Assembly (NCBI GenBank): GCA_017542145.1
Contig: JAFXXQ010000040.1
Location: 1 to 64,000, forward strand
Direction: 5' to 3'
Length of the DNA stretch: 64,000 nt
From: Bacteroidaceae bacterium
Lineage (GTDB): Bacteria; Bacteroidota; Bacteroidia; Bacteroidales; Bacteroidaceae
Shown piece by piece: positions 7,981 to 17,367 of this stretch. The stretch's first letter is position 1; each line of letters opens with the position of its first letter. The notes under the pieces were generated by a model. It was not told the origin of the DNA. It was given only the letters and a program-made list of their open reading frames with translations, and searched no databases. The position numbers and the translations under genes were made by a program.

Positions 7981-9783
7981 ATGAAATTAAGAAGCGATAT
8001 ATCAACGCAAGGACGACGAATGGCAGGTGCCCGCGCCCTGTGGATTGCTAACGGGATGAAGCCCGAAATGATGGGACGTCCCATTATTGCCATTGCCAAC
8101 TCTTTTACCCAGTTCGTGCCTGGACACACTCATCTGCACGAAATCGGACAAACAGTAAAGGCTGAAATTGAACGCCTTGGCTGCTATGCGGCTGAGTTCA
8201 ACACTATTGCTATCGACGACGGCATCGCCATGGGACATGACGGTATGCTCTACTCCCTGCCTTCGCGCGACATTATTGCCGATAGCGTGGAGTACATGGT
8301 CGAGGCACACAAGGCCGATGCCCTCGTCTGCATCAGCAACTGCGACAAGATTACTCCTGGCATGCTCATGGCAGCCATGCGCCTTAACATCCCTACCGTT
8401 TTTGTTTCAGGTGGCCCTATGGAAGCCGGCATCGACAAGCAAAGCGAACATGGCCTCGACCTCATTGATGCCATGGTTGTCAGCGCCGATGATAACGTCG
8501 ATGACGTTACTGTACGCCGTATTGAACAACATGCCTGCCCTGGATGCGGCTGCTGCTCTGGCATGTTCACCGCTAACAGCATGAACTGCCTCACCGAAGC
8601 CCTCGGCCTCTCCCTCCCCGGCAACGGCACCATCGTTGCCACCCACGTTGCACGACGTCAGCTTTTCATCGATGCAGCCCATTTGATTGTCAACAATGCC
8701 TTCCGCTACTACCGCGACGGCGACGAGCGTGTACTGCCTCGCAGTATTGCCACTCGCAGCGCATTCCTCAACGCCATGACGCTTGACATTGCTATGGGCG
8801 GCAGCACCAACACCATTCTCCATCTGCTGGCCGTTGCACACGAAGCCGGCGTGAATTTCACGATGGATGACATCGATGCCCTCTCGCGCCGCATCCCCTG
8901 CATCTGCAAGGTCGCTCCCAGCACCAACCGCTACCATGTGCAAGACGTAGGCCGTGCAGGTGGCATTCTTGGCGTCATGGGCGAACTGGAGAAAGGGCAT
9001 CTCGTCGATGGCTCTGCGCTGCGCGTCAACGGCACCACACTATCTGAAGATATAGCACGTTACAACATTATAAGTGGACAAGGTAATGAGCCACGCTCTA
9101 TCTACCACTGCGCTCCTGCAGGACGTTTCTCTAACGTCATGGCTTCGCAGGAGACCTACTACCCGACCCTCGACACCGACCGAGCCAACGGATGTATCCG
9201 TGACATGGCTCATGCCTATACCCACGACGGCGGACTTGCCGTACTGAAGGGGAACATCGCTGTCGATGGCTGCGTTGTCAAGACAGCTGGCGTCGATGAG
9301 AACATCTGGCGTTTCAGCGGCCCAGCCCGCGTCTATGACTCGCAGGAAGCAGCTGTCGAAGGTATTCTTGGAGGCAAGGTGAGAGCCGGCGATGTCGTAG
9401 TCATCACCTACGAAGGCCCCAAAGGTGGCCCCGGTATGCAGGAGATGCTCTACCCCACAAGCTATCTCAAGTCGCGCCACCTCGGCAAAGCCTGTGCCCT
9501 CATTACCGATGGACGCTTTAGTGGAGGTACCAGCGGCCTTAGCATTGGGCATGTTTCGCCCGAGGCTGCAGCAGGTGGTGCTATTGGCAAGATTGATGAT
9601 GGAGATATCATTGACATAGACATCCCCGCTCGCACTATCAATGTCCGCCTGACGGACGAGGAACTGGCTGCACGCCCCATGCGTTGCCTTACCCGAAATC
9701 GTCGAGTGCCTGCCTCATTAAAGGCATACGCCAGCATGGTCAGCTCTGCCGACAAGGGAGCAGTGAGAATAATTGAAGATTGA
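7981..9783 (+). CDS. ilvD: Dihydroxyacid dehydratase
   Basis: It dehydrates 2,3-dihydroxy-isovalerate and the corresponding isoleucine precursor to 2-oxo acids. The 600 residues are close to the usual 560-620. Cluster and metal ligands are visible: D80 in [13 protein letters not shown]121 with D122-K123 in [10 protein letters not shown], and the cysteine-rich run C186-C192 in [13 protein letters not shown]. The C-terminal motif [14 protein letters not shown] is intact. The enzyme carries an oxygen-labile iron-sulfur cluster, which suits an anaerobe. It starts 22 nt after ilvE and stops 17 nt before ilvB. Confidence 0.96.
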   Translation: MKLRSDISTQGRRMAGARALWIANGMKPEMMGRPIIAIANSFTQFVPGHTHLHEIGQTVKAEIERLGCYAAEFNTIAIDDGIAMGHDGMLYSLPSRDIIADSVEYMVEAHKADALVCISNCDKITPGMLMAAMRLNIPTVFVSGGPMEAGIDKQSEHGLDLIDAMVVSADDNVDDVTVRRIEQHACPGCGCCSGMFTANSMNCLTEALGLSLPGNGTIVATHVARRQLFIDAAHLIVNNAFRYYRDGDERVLPRSIATRSAFLNAMTLDIAMGGSTNTILHLLAVAHEAGVNFTMDDIDALSRRIPCICKVAPSTNRYHVQDVGRAGGILGVMGELEKGHLVDGSALRVNGTTLSEDIARYNIISGQGNEPRSIYHCAPAGRFSNVMASQETYYPTLDTDRANGCIRDMAHAYTHDGGLAVLKGNIAVDGCVVKTAGVDENIWRFSGPARVYDSQEAAVEGILGGKVRAGDVVVITYEGPKGGPGMQEMLYPTSYLKSRHLGKACALITDGRFSGGTSGLSIGHVSPEAAAGGAIGKIDDGDIIDIDIPARTINVRLTDEELAARPMRCLTRNRRVPASLKAYASMVSSADKGAVRIIED

Positions 9784-9800
9784 TAACTGATAATTGAAAT

Positions 9801-11540
9801 ATGAAAAAGAGGATAACAGGCGCTGAGGCACTCATGCAAGCCCTCATCCACGAAGGGGTAACTACCATCTTCGGCTATCCAGGAGGCGGTATCATGCCCG
9901 TCTTTGATGCGCTCTACGACCATCGCGAAGATTTTCGCCAAGTGCTTGTCCGCCACGAGCAAGGCGCAGCCCATGCCGCGCAAGGTTATGCACGCAGCAG
10001 CGGACGAGTGGGTGTCTGCCTCGTTACCAGCGGGCCAGGCGCTACAAACACCATCACCGGCATCAGTGATGCTATGCTTGACAGTACCCCTATCGTCGTC
10101 ATATCAGGTCAGGTGGGCGCCACAGCCCTCGGCACGGATGCCTTCCAGGAGGTCGATTTTGTCTGCATCACCCAACCCATCTGTAAATGGAGCTACCAAA
10201 TACGCCGCGCAGAGGACATCGCTTGGGCCGTGGCTCGTGCATTCTACATTGCAGCGAACGGACGCCCGGGCCCTGTTGTGCTCGATTTCGCCAAGAACGC
10301 CCAAACGACGATGGTGGATTTTGAGCCTGCATCGCTGCCCATCCAGCGCGGCTTTATCCCTGTTCCCCAACCCTCTGACGATGCTATTCGCCGTGCAGCT
10401 GCCCTTATTGACAACGCCGAGCGTCCCCTTCTTCTTGCCGGACAAGGCATCGAGTTAGCTGGTGCACAGGAGGAATTGCGGCAGTTTGTCGAAAAGACGG
10501 GCATCCCCGTGGGTTGTACCCTCCTCGGTCTCTCCACTCTCCCCACCAGCCATCCCCTCCGACAGGGTATGCTGGGTATGCACGGCAACCTTGCCCCCAA
10601 CGTGAAAACCAACGAATGTGACGTGCTGATTGCAGTCGGCATGCGCTTCGACGATCGTGTCACGGGACGTCTCGCAACATATGCCCGTCAAGCAAAGGTT
10701 ATCCACCTCGACATCGATCCCTCGGAAATAGGCAAAAACGTCCCCGTCGATGTAGCCGTCACAGGCGATTGCAAGGAGACCTTGGCACGACTCACAAAGG
10801 CTGTTCATCCCGCCGAGCATAAGGAGTGGGTTGAAAGCTTCACCATCTACCGAACAATGGAGGACGAACGTGTCGTCCACCCTGCCATCCACCCTGCCGA
10901 AGGGCCGTTGAAGATGGGTGAGGTGGCACGCCGTGTCAGCGAAGCTACGGCCGACAGCGCCATCCTCGTCACCGATGTAGGACAAAATCAGATGATGTCT
11001 GCCCGTTACTTCCGCTTCACCCGTCCCCGCAGCATTATCACTTCGGGTGGTCTTGGTACCATGGGCTTCGGTTTACCTGCGGCCATCGGAGCCACCTTCG
11101 GTGCACCTGAACGTACCGTTTGCCTTTTTGTAGGTGACGGAGGAATCCAGATGAACCTGCAGGAACTAGGCACCATCATGGAGAGTGGCGCGCCAGTGAA
11201 AATTATCCTCCTCAACAACAATTATCTCGGTAACGTCCGTCAGTGGCAAGAACTCTTCTTCAACCACCGCTACTCATGCACACCGATGATGAATCCCGAC
11301 TACGAAAAAATCGCTTCCGCCTACGGTATACCCTCCCGCACGGTTGTCGCCCGCACCGACCTCGACAATGCCATCCACGAGATGCTTATCTCACCCGGCG
11401 CCTTCCTCTTGCAGGTTGCGGTTGAAGAGGAGGAGAACGTCATGCCCATGACGCCCCCTGGTGCCGACGTAGACCACATGCTTCCCTTTATTGACTCCTC
11501 TACATCTACAGAACAATGGAAAAGCACCTTTATACACTGA
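9801..11540 (+). CDS. ilvB: Acetolactate synthase large (catalytic) subunit
   Basis: Thiamine diphosphate enzyme that joins pyruvate with pyruvate or 2-oxobutyrate in the common step to valine/leucine or isoleucine. The 579 residues show the three expected domains. The catalytic glutamate is E53 in VRHEQGAAHAA, and the cofactor motif begins GDGGIQMN and ends with NNNYLG near residue 470. Its last 25 nt overlap the start of ilvN, so the two subunits are translationally coupled, which suits a fixed holoenzyme ratio. Confidence 0.96.
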   Translation: MKKRITGAEALMQALIHEGVTTIFGYPGGGIMPVFDALYDHREDFRQVLVRHEQGAAHAAQGYARSSGRVGVCLVTSGPGATNTITGISDAMLDSTPIVVISGQVGATALGTDAFQEVDFVCITQPICKWSYQIRRAEDIAWAVARAFYIAANGRPGPVVLDFAKNAQTTMVDFEPASLPIQRGFIPVPQPSDDAIRRAAALIDNAERPLLLAGQGIELAGAQEELRQFVEKTGIPVGCTLLGLSTLPTSHPLRQGMLGMHGNLAPNVKTNECDVLIAVGMRFDDRVTGRLATYARQAKVIHLDIDPSEIGKNVPVDVAVTGDCKETLARLTKAVHPAEHKEWVESFTIYRTMEDERVVHPAIHPAEGPLKMGEVARRVSEATADSAILVTDVGQNQMMSARYFRFTRPRSIITSGGLGTMGFGLPAAIGATFGAPERTVCLFVGDGGIQMNLQELGTIMESGAPVKIILLNNNYLGNVRQWQELFFNHRYSCTPMMNPDYEKIASAYGIPSRTVVARTDLDNAIHEMLISPGAFLLQVAVEEEENVMPMTPPGADVDHMLPFIDSSTSTEQWKSTFIH

Positions 11541-12046
11541 TTGTCCACTCGGAGCACATGGCAGGACTGCTGAACCAAGTAACAGCAGTTTTCACCCGAC
11601 GTCAGATCAACATCGAGAGTCTCAACGTCTCCCCATCGTCCATCGAGGGCATACATCGCTACACTATTACCGCAGTGGCAGACGAGGATACCATTGCCAA
11701 AGTAACGCTTCAAATTGCAAAGAAAGTCGATGTCCTTCAAGCGAGTTACTTTTTGGAGGATGAGATTTTTATGCAAGAGATTGCTCTCTATAAACTCTCC
11801 ACTCCCCTTCTAATGGCCAACCCAGAAATCTGCGAGATCATTCGGCGCAACGATGCTCCTATCATTGAGACCAATCCCGTATACACAGTTGTGGAAAAAG
11901 CAGGGCGCACAGCTGAGACCGAGCAGCTCCGACGCGACCTGAACGCCTTTGACTGCCTCTTGCAGTACGTCAACTCGGGCCGCATTGCCGTCACCCGCAG
12001 TAGCGAAGAGCATTTGACAGAATTCCTGAAAACCCTAAACCAATAA
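11516..12046 (+). CDS. ilvN: Acetolactate synthase small (regulatory) subunit
   Basis: The 176-residue regulatory partner of IlvB. Residues 1-75 form an ACT domain (HTLIVHSEHMAGLLNQVTAV, then RRQINIESLNVSPS), where valine binds in known homologues. The rest matches the ALS small subunit C-terminal domain. The ATG lies inside the last codons of ilvB (25-bp overlap). Some Bacteroidetes annotations call it ilvH; sequence alone does not decide between those names. Confidence 0.93.
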   Translation: MEKHLYTLIVHSEHMAGLLNQVTAVFTRRQINIESLNVSPSSIEGIHRYTITAVADEDTIAKVTLQIAKKVDVLQASYFLEDEIFMQEIALYKLSTPLLMANPEICEIIRRNDAPIIETNPVYTVVEKAGRTAETEQLRRDLNAFDCLLQYVNSGRIAVTRSSEEHLTEFLKTLNQ

Positions 12047-12075
12047 ACCTATAAACCTATAAACCTTTATAAACA
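12044..12075 (+). repeat. CTATAAAC micro-repeat
   Basis: AATAAACC, TATAAACC, TATAAACC and TTTATAAAC follow each other between ilvN and ilvC. Related words (ACCCATAAACC) recur ahead of lysC at 14668-14680 and, inverted, ahead of serC. It is one of the short intergenic word families of this genome and has no clear coding or terminator role. Confidence 0.5.
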
Positions 12076-13118
12076 TGGCAAAAATGAATTTTGGCGGCGT
12101 TATTGAGAACGTCGTGACACGTGAGGAATTTCCTCTTGAGAAAGCTCGTGAAATCCTGAAGAACGAAACGATTGCCGTCCTCGGCTACGGCGTTCAAGGC
12201 CCGGGCCAGTCGCAGAACCTGCGCGACAACGGCTTCAATGTCATCGTCGGCCAGCGTCCTGGCAAGACCTACGACAAGGCCGTCGCCGACGGCTGGGTGC
12301 CCGGTGAGACGCTGTTCAGCATCGAAGAAGCTGCCCAGCGCGGCTCCATCATCATGTGCCTGCTCTCCGACGCTGCCGTCATGGCCGTATGGCCCACCAT
12401 CAAACCCCTCCTCACCACAGGCAAGACGCTCTATTTCAGCCACGGCTTTGCCATCACTTGGAACGACCGTACGGGTTGCGTCCCGCCCGCCGACATCGAC
12501 GTCATCATGGTTGCCCCTAAAGGCTCAGGCACCTCGCTGCGCACCATGTTCTTCGAGGGACGCGGCCTCAACAGCAGCTACGCCATCTATCAGGACGCCT
12601 CGGGCGACGCCTACGACAAGACCATCGCCCTCGGCATCGGCATCGGCTCGGGTTACTTGTTCGAAACTACTTTCCAACGTGAGGCTACTAGCGACCTGAC
12701 TGGCGAACGCGGTTCGCTGATGGGTGCCATCCAGGGCCTGCTGCTAGCCCAGTACGAAGTGCTGCGCGAGAACGGGCACACGCCCTCCGAGGCCTTTAAC
12801 GAGACGGTCGAGGAGCTGACGCAGTCGCTCATGCCGCTGTTTGCAGCCAAGGGCATGGACTGGATGTATGCCAACTGCTCCACCACCGCCCAGCGTGGTG
12901 CCCTCGACTGGATGGGACCGTTCCACGATGCCATCAAGCCCGTCATGCAAAAGCTCTACAACAGCGTGAAGTGTGGCCACGAAGCCCAGATATCCATCGA
13001 CAGCAACAGCAAGCCCGACTATCGCGAGAAGCTTGAGGAGGAACTGCGCCAGCTGCGCGAGAGCGAGATGTGGCAGACCGCCGTCACCGTCCGCAAGCTC
13101 CGTCCTGAAAACAATTGA
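12075..13118 (+). CDS. ilvC: Ketol-acid reductoisomerase (NADP+)
   Basis: It isomerises and reduces acetolactate or acetohydroxybutyrate to the dihydroxy acid. The 347 residues fit the class I (short) enzyme with one knotted C-terminal domain. The nucleotide loop is at residues 36-45 (LGYGVQGPGQ), and VGQRPGKTYDKA after it is the segment that chooses NADPH or NADH. The catalytic histidine is in YFSHGFAI near residue 125, and the metal-binding region is in GERGSLMGAIQGLL. It starts 28 nt after ilvN and is followed after 7 nt by the ABC ATPase gene. Confidence 0.95.
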   Translation: MAKMNFGGVIENVVTREEFPLEKAREILKNETIAVLGYGVQGPGQSQNLRDNGFNVIVGQRPGKTYDKAVADGWVPGETLFSIEEAAQRGSIIMCLLSDAAVMAVWPTIKPLLTTGKTLYFSHGFAITWNDRTGCVPPADIDVIMVAPKGSGTSLRTMFFEGRGLNSSYAIYQDASGDAYDKTIALGIGIGSGYLFETTFQREATSDLTGERGSLMGAIQGLLLAQYEVLRENGHTPSEAFNETVEELTQSLMPLFAAKGMDWMYANCSTTAQRGALDWMGPFHDAIKPVMQKLYNSVKCGHEAQISIDSNSKPDYREKLEEELRQLRESEMWQTAVTVRKLRPENN

Positions 13119-13125
13119 GCCGCCC

Positions 13126-14616
13126 TTGAACATTGTCGAGATAAACGAAGGGGTAGCCGCTAACCCGCTGTATGCCATGGCGTCACCTGTCAGCCTTTCC
13201 ATCAGGGAAGGCGAGCAGGTGGCCATTGTGGGACCCAACGGCAGCGGGAAGACACGGGTGGTAGAAATGCTCACCGGGCAGCGCCGGCTGAAAGGCGATG
13301 CCATCCGCTACCGTTTCAGCCATGCAGGAGGAGTCCTCACCAGCGACGCCATTCGCTACATCACCTTCTGCGATGCCTACGGCGTAGCCGACAGCAGCTA
13401 CTTCCTGCAACTGCGCTGGAACCAGACGGAGCTGACGGACGACATGCCTACGGTGCGCCAGTATCTCCTCCGCGCCTGTCCCGCCGAGACATCTCCCGGG
13501 GATAACAGCTGGCAGGAGGACGTCTGCCGTCTGTTCGGCCTGGAGCCTCTGCTCGACAGGATTATTGTCACCCTTTCGTCGGGTGAACTGCGCAAATGCC
13601 AGTTGGTGCGCGTATTGCTCAGCCGTCCTCAGATGCTCATCATCGACAATCCGTTCATCGGTCTCGACCTGTCGGCCCGCACCATGCTGACAGAGGTGCT
13701 GCAGGCCGTCGGCACCCGCCGACGCCTGACGCTGGTGCTGGTCATGCCGAGCGGAAGCCTCATCCCGTCGTTCGTGGAGCGCGTCATCCCCGTCGAAGAG
13801 ATGCATGTACTGCCCGCCATGAGCCGCGAGGCATACGTCCAAAGGGTGCATCACCACCCACAGCCCATCCTGACAACGGACGAGTGCCGGCTAATGATTT
13901 CCCTGCCGGAGAAAGACCTCAGCCAAACGCCGTTTTATCCGCAGGCGGGGGGCGAGGTGCTGCAGTTGAACCACGTCAGCATCCGTTACGACGGACGAAC
14001 CATTCTGAGTGACATCAACTGGACTGTCCACGAAGGCGAACGTTGGGCGCTGACTGGCGCCAACGGCTCAGGCAAGAGCACGTTGCTCAGCCTGATCTGC
14101 GCCGACAATCCGCAGGGATATGCGTGCGACATACGCCTTTTCGGCCACCGGCGGGGCTCGGGTGAGAGCATCTGGGACATCAAGCGCCACATCGGCTACG
14201 TCAGTCCCGAGCTCCATCGGGCATACCGCATGAACATCCCCGCCATCGACCTCGTGGCCAGCGGACTGCACGACACCATAGGACTATACACCCGCACCTC
14301 GGACAACGACAGGGAGATGTGCCGCTTCTGGATGGAAATGATAGGCATTGGCCATCTGGCCGAGCGGCCGTTCCTGCAACTCTCAAGCGGCGAGCAACGT
14401 CTTTGTCTGGTGGCACGTGCCTTCGTCAAGGACCCTGAACTGCTCATCCTCGACGAGCCCCTCCACGGGCTGGACGATGATTACCGCGAACGGGTTCGGG
14501 AGATTGTCACCCTCTTCTGCCAGCGACGTCACAAGACACTCATCATGGTGACCCACTATCCCGACGAGCTTCCTCCCTGCATCACCCACCACCTGGAATT
14601 AGTTCATAGTTCATAA
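13126..14616 (+). CDS. ModF-like tandem ABC ATPase
   Basis: Two ABC ATPase domains in one 496-residue soluble protein, with no membrane part. The first has Walker A GPNGSGKT, signature LSSGELRK and Walker B MLIIDNPFIGLD. The second has GANGSGKST, LSSGEQRL and LLILDEPLHGLD. This is the layout of E. coli ModF/PhrA, whose function is uncertain. The TTG at 13126, 7 nt after the ilvC stop, is chosen because LNIVEINEGVAANP matches the usual N-terminus of such proteins. The first ATG (13177) would remove the first strands, and the frame further upstream only shadows ilvC. The first Walker B lacks the usual DE pair (DN), so the first site may be weak. Its role in an amino-acid operon is unknown. Confidence 0.82.
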   Translation: MNIVEINEGVAANPLYAMASPVSLSIREGEQVAIVGPNGSGKTRVVEMLTGQRRLKGDAIRYRFSHAGGVLTSDAIRYITFCDAYGVADSSYFLQLRWNQTELTDDMPTVRQYLLRACPAETSPGDNSWQEDVCRLFGLEPLLDRIIVTLSSGELRKCQLVRVLLSRPQMLIIDNPFIGLDLSARTMLTEVLQAVGTRRRLTLVLVMPSGSLIPSFVERVIPVEEMHVLPAMSREAYVQRVHHHPQPILTTDECRLMISLPEKDLSQTPFYPQAGGEVLQLNHVSIRYDGRTILSDINWTVHEGERWALTGANGSGKSTLLSLICADNPQGYACDIRLFGHRRGSGESIWDIKRHIGYVSPELHRAYRMNIPAIDLVASGLHDTIGLYTRTSDNDREMCRFWMEMIGIGHLAERPFLQLSSGEQRLCLVARAFVKDPELLILDEPLHGLDDDYRERVREIVTLFCQRRHKTLIMVTHYPDELPPCITHHLELVHSS

Positions 14617-14684
14617 TTAAACCTCCGGCGCAGCCGGAAATAAACCTCGGTTAAGCCGAACTAAAACCCATAAACCATTTTTCT

Positions 14685-15995
14685 ATGAAAGTAATGAAAT
14701 TCGGAGGCACCTCCGTCGGCTCCGCAGAGCGGATGAAACATGTTGCCACGCTCATACAGACTGGCCAGCCCACGTTTGTTGTCCTTTCCGCCATGTCGGG
14801 AACCACCAACACGTTGGTAGAAATAGCCGGCTATCTCTACAACCGCAACCCCGACGGAGCCAGCGAGACCATCAACCGCCTCGAGGCCACCTACGACGGC
14901 CACACCGTGAAGCTGCTTGCCACCGAAGAGTGGCGCGAAAAGACGAAGGCCTTCTTGCATGAGGTATTCGACTCGCTTCGTGCCCTCACCCGTCAGTCTT
15001 TTGGTCCGGTGGAGGAAAAACAGCTGCTTGCACAAGGGGAAATCATGTCCACCCACATGATGACGAACTATCTGCACGAACAGGGTGTTCCCGCCGCGTT
15101 GCTTTCGGCCCTCGACTTCATGCGCCTGGAAGGCAATGGCGAGCCCGACATGGCTTTCATCAGAGAAAAGCTGGGCGAGCAGCTGCAGAAAGCGGCCGAT
15201 GCTCCTCTTTATATTACGCAGGGCTTCATCTGCCGCAATGCCTACGGCGAGGTGGACAACCTGCAGCGGGGCGGCTCGGACTACACCGCGTCGCTCGTTG
15301 GCGCAGTACTGGGGGCTGAGGAGATACAAATATGGACGGATATTGACGGTATGCACAACAACGATCCACGCATCGTTGACGGCACAACGGCCGTTCGCCA
15401 CCTCCACTTCGAGGAGGCCGCCGAGCTTGCTTACTTCGGCGCCAAGATTCTGCACCCCACGTGCATCCAGCCTGCCAAGTATGCCAACATCCCCGTCCGT
15501 TTGCTCAACACCATGGCCCCCGAAGCGCCCGGCACACTCATCGACAACCACCGCGACACCGGCACCATCAAAGCCGTTGCTGCCAAGGACAACATCACCG
15601 CCATCCGCATCAAGTCAAGCCGCATGCTGTTGGCCCACGGTTTTCTGCGTAAGGTGTTCGAAATCTTCGAGAGCTGGCACACCAGCATCGACATGATCTG
15701 CACCTCCGAGGTGGGCGTCTCCATGTCCATCGACGACACCCGCCATCTGGGCGAAATCGTCCACGACCTGAAGAAATACGGCACCGTCAGCGTTGACCTC
15801 GACATGTGCATCGTCTGTGTGGTGGGCGACATGGATTGGGAAAACGTGGGCTTTGAAACACGCGCCATGCAAGCCATGCAGGATATCCCTGTCCGCATGG
15901 TCTCCTACGGGGGAAGCAACTACAACATCTCCTTCCTCGTCCGTGAAGAGGATAAGCCGCGCGCGCTCCGTGCCCTCTCGGCCTGTCTGTTCTAA
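14685..15995 (+). CDS. lysC: Aspartate kinase (monofunctional)
   Basis: It phosphorylates aspartate, the entry to lysine, methionine and threonine synthesis. At 436 residues it carries the kinase domain (MKVMKFGGTSVGS at the N-terminus, with K5 as the phosphate-binding lysine; GGSDYTASLVG near residue 203) and two C-terminal ACT domains from about residue 300. There is no homoserine dehydrogenase fusion. The ACT pair is where lysine or threonine normally inhibits. It lies 68 nt after the ABC ATPase gene, in a gap with small GC-rich inverted repeats, and upstream of lysA, which suggests a lysine-dedicated enzyme. Confidence 0.93.
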   Translation: MKVMKFGGTSVGSAERMKHVATLIQTGQPTFVVLSAMSGTTNTLVEIAGYLYNRNPDGASETINRLEATYDGHTVKLLATEEWREKTKAFLHEVFDSLRALTRQSFGPVEEKQLLAQGEIMSTHMMTNYLHEQGVPAALLSALDFMRLEGNGEPDMAFIREKLGEQLQKAADAPLYITQGFICRNAYGEVDNLQRGGSDYTASLVGAVLGAEEIQIWTDIDGMHNNDPRIVDGTTAVRHLHFEEAAELAYFGAKILHPTCIQPAKYANIPVRLLNTMAPEAPGTLIDNHRDTGTIKAVAAKDNITAIRIKSSRMLLAHGFLRKVFEIFESWHTSIDMICTSEVGVSMSIDDTRHLGEIVHDLKKYGTVSVDLDMCIVCVVGDMDWENVGFETRAMQAMQDIPVRMVSYGGSNYNISFLVREEDKPRALRALSACLF

Positions 15996-15999
15996 TTTA

Positions 16000-16075
16000 G
16001 TTAAGAGTTAAGAATTAAGAGTTAAGAAAAAAAGTTTTGGGGATGAGTAGCAGCATGCAAAGCTATTGTCTGACT
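16000..16075 (+). repeat. Dispersed intergenic element, copy 1
   Basis: GTTAAGAGTTAAGAATTAAG words run into a segment with GTTAAGAAAAAAAGTTTTGG and CAGCATGCAAAGCTATTG. A diverged copy with the same order of words lies at 45222-45290. It sits between lysC and lysA and codes for nothing visible. Confidence 0.5.
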
Positions 16076-16122
16076 CCTGAAATCCTGTTACTCCTGAACT
16101 CCTGAATTGTAAATTATGAACT

Positions 16123-17286
16123 ATGATGAACTTCCCCATCGATAGATTCCAAACGCTACGAACGCCGTTCTACTTCTACGACACGGCGCTACTGAAGCAG
16201 ACGCTCGACGTGGTTTCGACCCAACTAGCACGCCACGAAGGTTACCGTATGCACTACGCCGTAAAAGCAAATGCGAATCCTGTGTTGCTCCATATCATCA
16301 GCGCTCACGGCTTTGGTGCAGATTGTGTTAGCGGAGGCGAGGTACAAACAGCCATTGCTCATGGCTTTGCACCTGAAAATGTGGTTTATTCTGGTGTAGG
16401 AAAGAGCGACTGGGAAATCAACATTGCCCTCGAAGCCGGTATTGGCTGTTTCAATGTGGAGTCAGCTGCAGAGTTACACATCATCAACGACCTTGCCGGT
16501 GCCAAGGGGGCACAGGCACCTGTTGCACTTCGCGTCAATCCCGATATCGGAGCCCATACCCATGCCAACATCACTACGGGTTTAGCCGAGAATAAGTTCG
16601 GCATCAACCTCGAACAGCTTGAGGATGTCTTGCGCGAAGTACTCAGCCTCCCCAACATCATCTACAAAGGACTCCATTTCCATATTGGCTCGCAGATTAC
16701 GGACATGCTGGATTTCCAGGCTCTCTGCAATCGCATCAACTCCCTTAGCAAAGAGCTCGACCGCCATGGTTTCCCCGTTGGCGACATCAATGTGGGCGGT
16801 GGCTTGGGGGTCGATTACGAACACCCCGACAAAGCTCCCATGGCCGATTTCGAAGCCTATTTCGATGTCTTCCGCCGTCACCTCGACACGCAGCCAGGCC
16901 AAACGGTTCACTTCGAGCTTGGCCGAAGCATCGTAGCTCCTTGCGGTAGCCTTATCACTCGTCTGCTCTATGTCAAGGAGGGTACGGCAAAGCGCTTCGC
17001 CATCGTCGACGGCTCCATGACCGAACTCATCCGCCCCGCCCTCTACCACGCTTTCCACCTGCCGCAGAATCTCTCTGCCGATGGCTCACGCCCCACCGCC
17101 ACCTACGATGTGGTGGGTCCTGTCTGCGAGAGCTCCGACGTCTTCACGAAGGCTTTCGACCTCCCCGAATGTCGCCGGGGCGATTTCATCGCCTTCCGCA
17201 CAGCGGGCGCCTACGGTGAGAGCATGGCCTCGGGCTACAACGCCCGTCCACTACCCAAAAGCTATTTCTCCTCAGATTTCTTTTAA
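16123..17286 (+). CDS. lysA: Diaminopimelate decarboxylase
   Basis: It decarboxylates meso-diaminopimelate to lysine with pyridoxal phosphate. At 387 residues it is slightly short for the family but complete. The cofactor lysine is K48 in YAVKANANP, the phosphate-binding glycine run is GGGLGVDYEHP near residue 225, and the second-subunit cysteine motif is CESSDVF near residue 335. Two adjacent ATGs leave a one-codon uncertainty. It lies 127 nt after lysC. An internal promoter for the leu genes overlaps its stop codon. Confidence 0.94.
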   Translation: MMNFPIDRFQTLRTPFYFYDTALLKQTLDVVSTQLARHEGYRMHYAVKANANPVLLHIISAHGFGADCVSGGEVQTAIAHGFAPENVVYSGVGKSDWEINIALEAGIGCFNVESAAELHIINDLAGAKGAQAPVALRVNPDIGAHTHANITTGLAENKFGINLEQLEDVLREVLSLPNIIYKGLHFHIGSQITDMLDFQALCNRINSLSKELDRHGFPVGDINVGGGLGVDYEHPDKAPMADFEAYFDVFRRHLDTQPGQTVHFELGRSIVAPCGSLITRLLYVKEGTAKRFAIVDGSMTELIRPALYHAFHLPQNLSADGSRPTATYDVVGPVCESSDVFTKAFDLPECRRGDFIAFRTAGAYGESMASGYNARPLPKSYFSSDFF

Positions 17287-17312
17287 AATGGGAAAGAAAA
17301 GACGTAACTTTG
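17281..17312 (+). promoter_or_regulatory. Internal promoter before leuA
   Basis: TTTT at 17281-17284 and TAACTTTG at 17305-17312 with a 20-nt spacer fit the Bacteroidetes promoter. It overlaps the lysA stop codon and would give leuACDB their own transcript start about 50 nt before leuA. Confidence 0.6.
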
Positions 17313-17367
17313 CACCTTCTAAATATAAATTGAAAATAGTCAAATAGTAAATTGTCAATTCGTAAGT

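Noticed and set aside
14616..14684. A riboswitch before lysC
   Set aside because: The 68-nt gap holds only two small GC-rich inverted repeats, too short for a lysine or other known aptamer.
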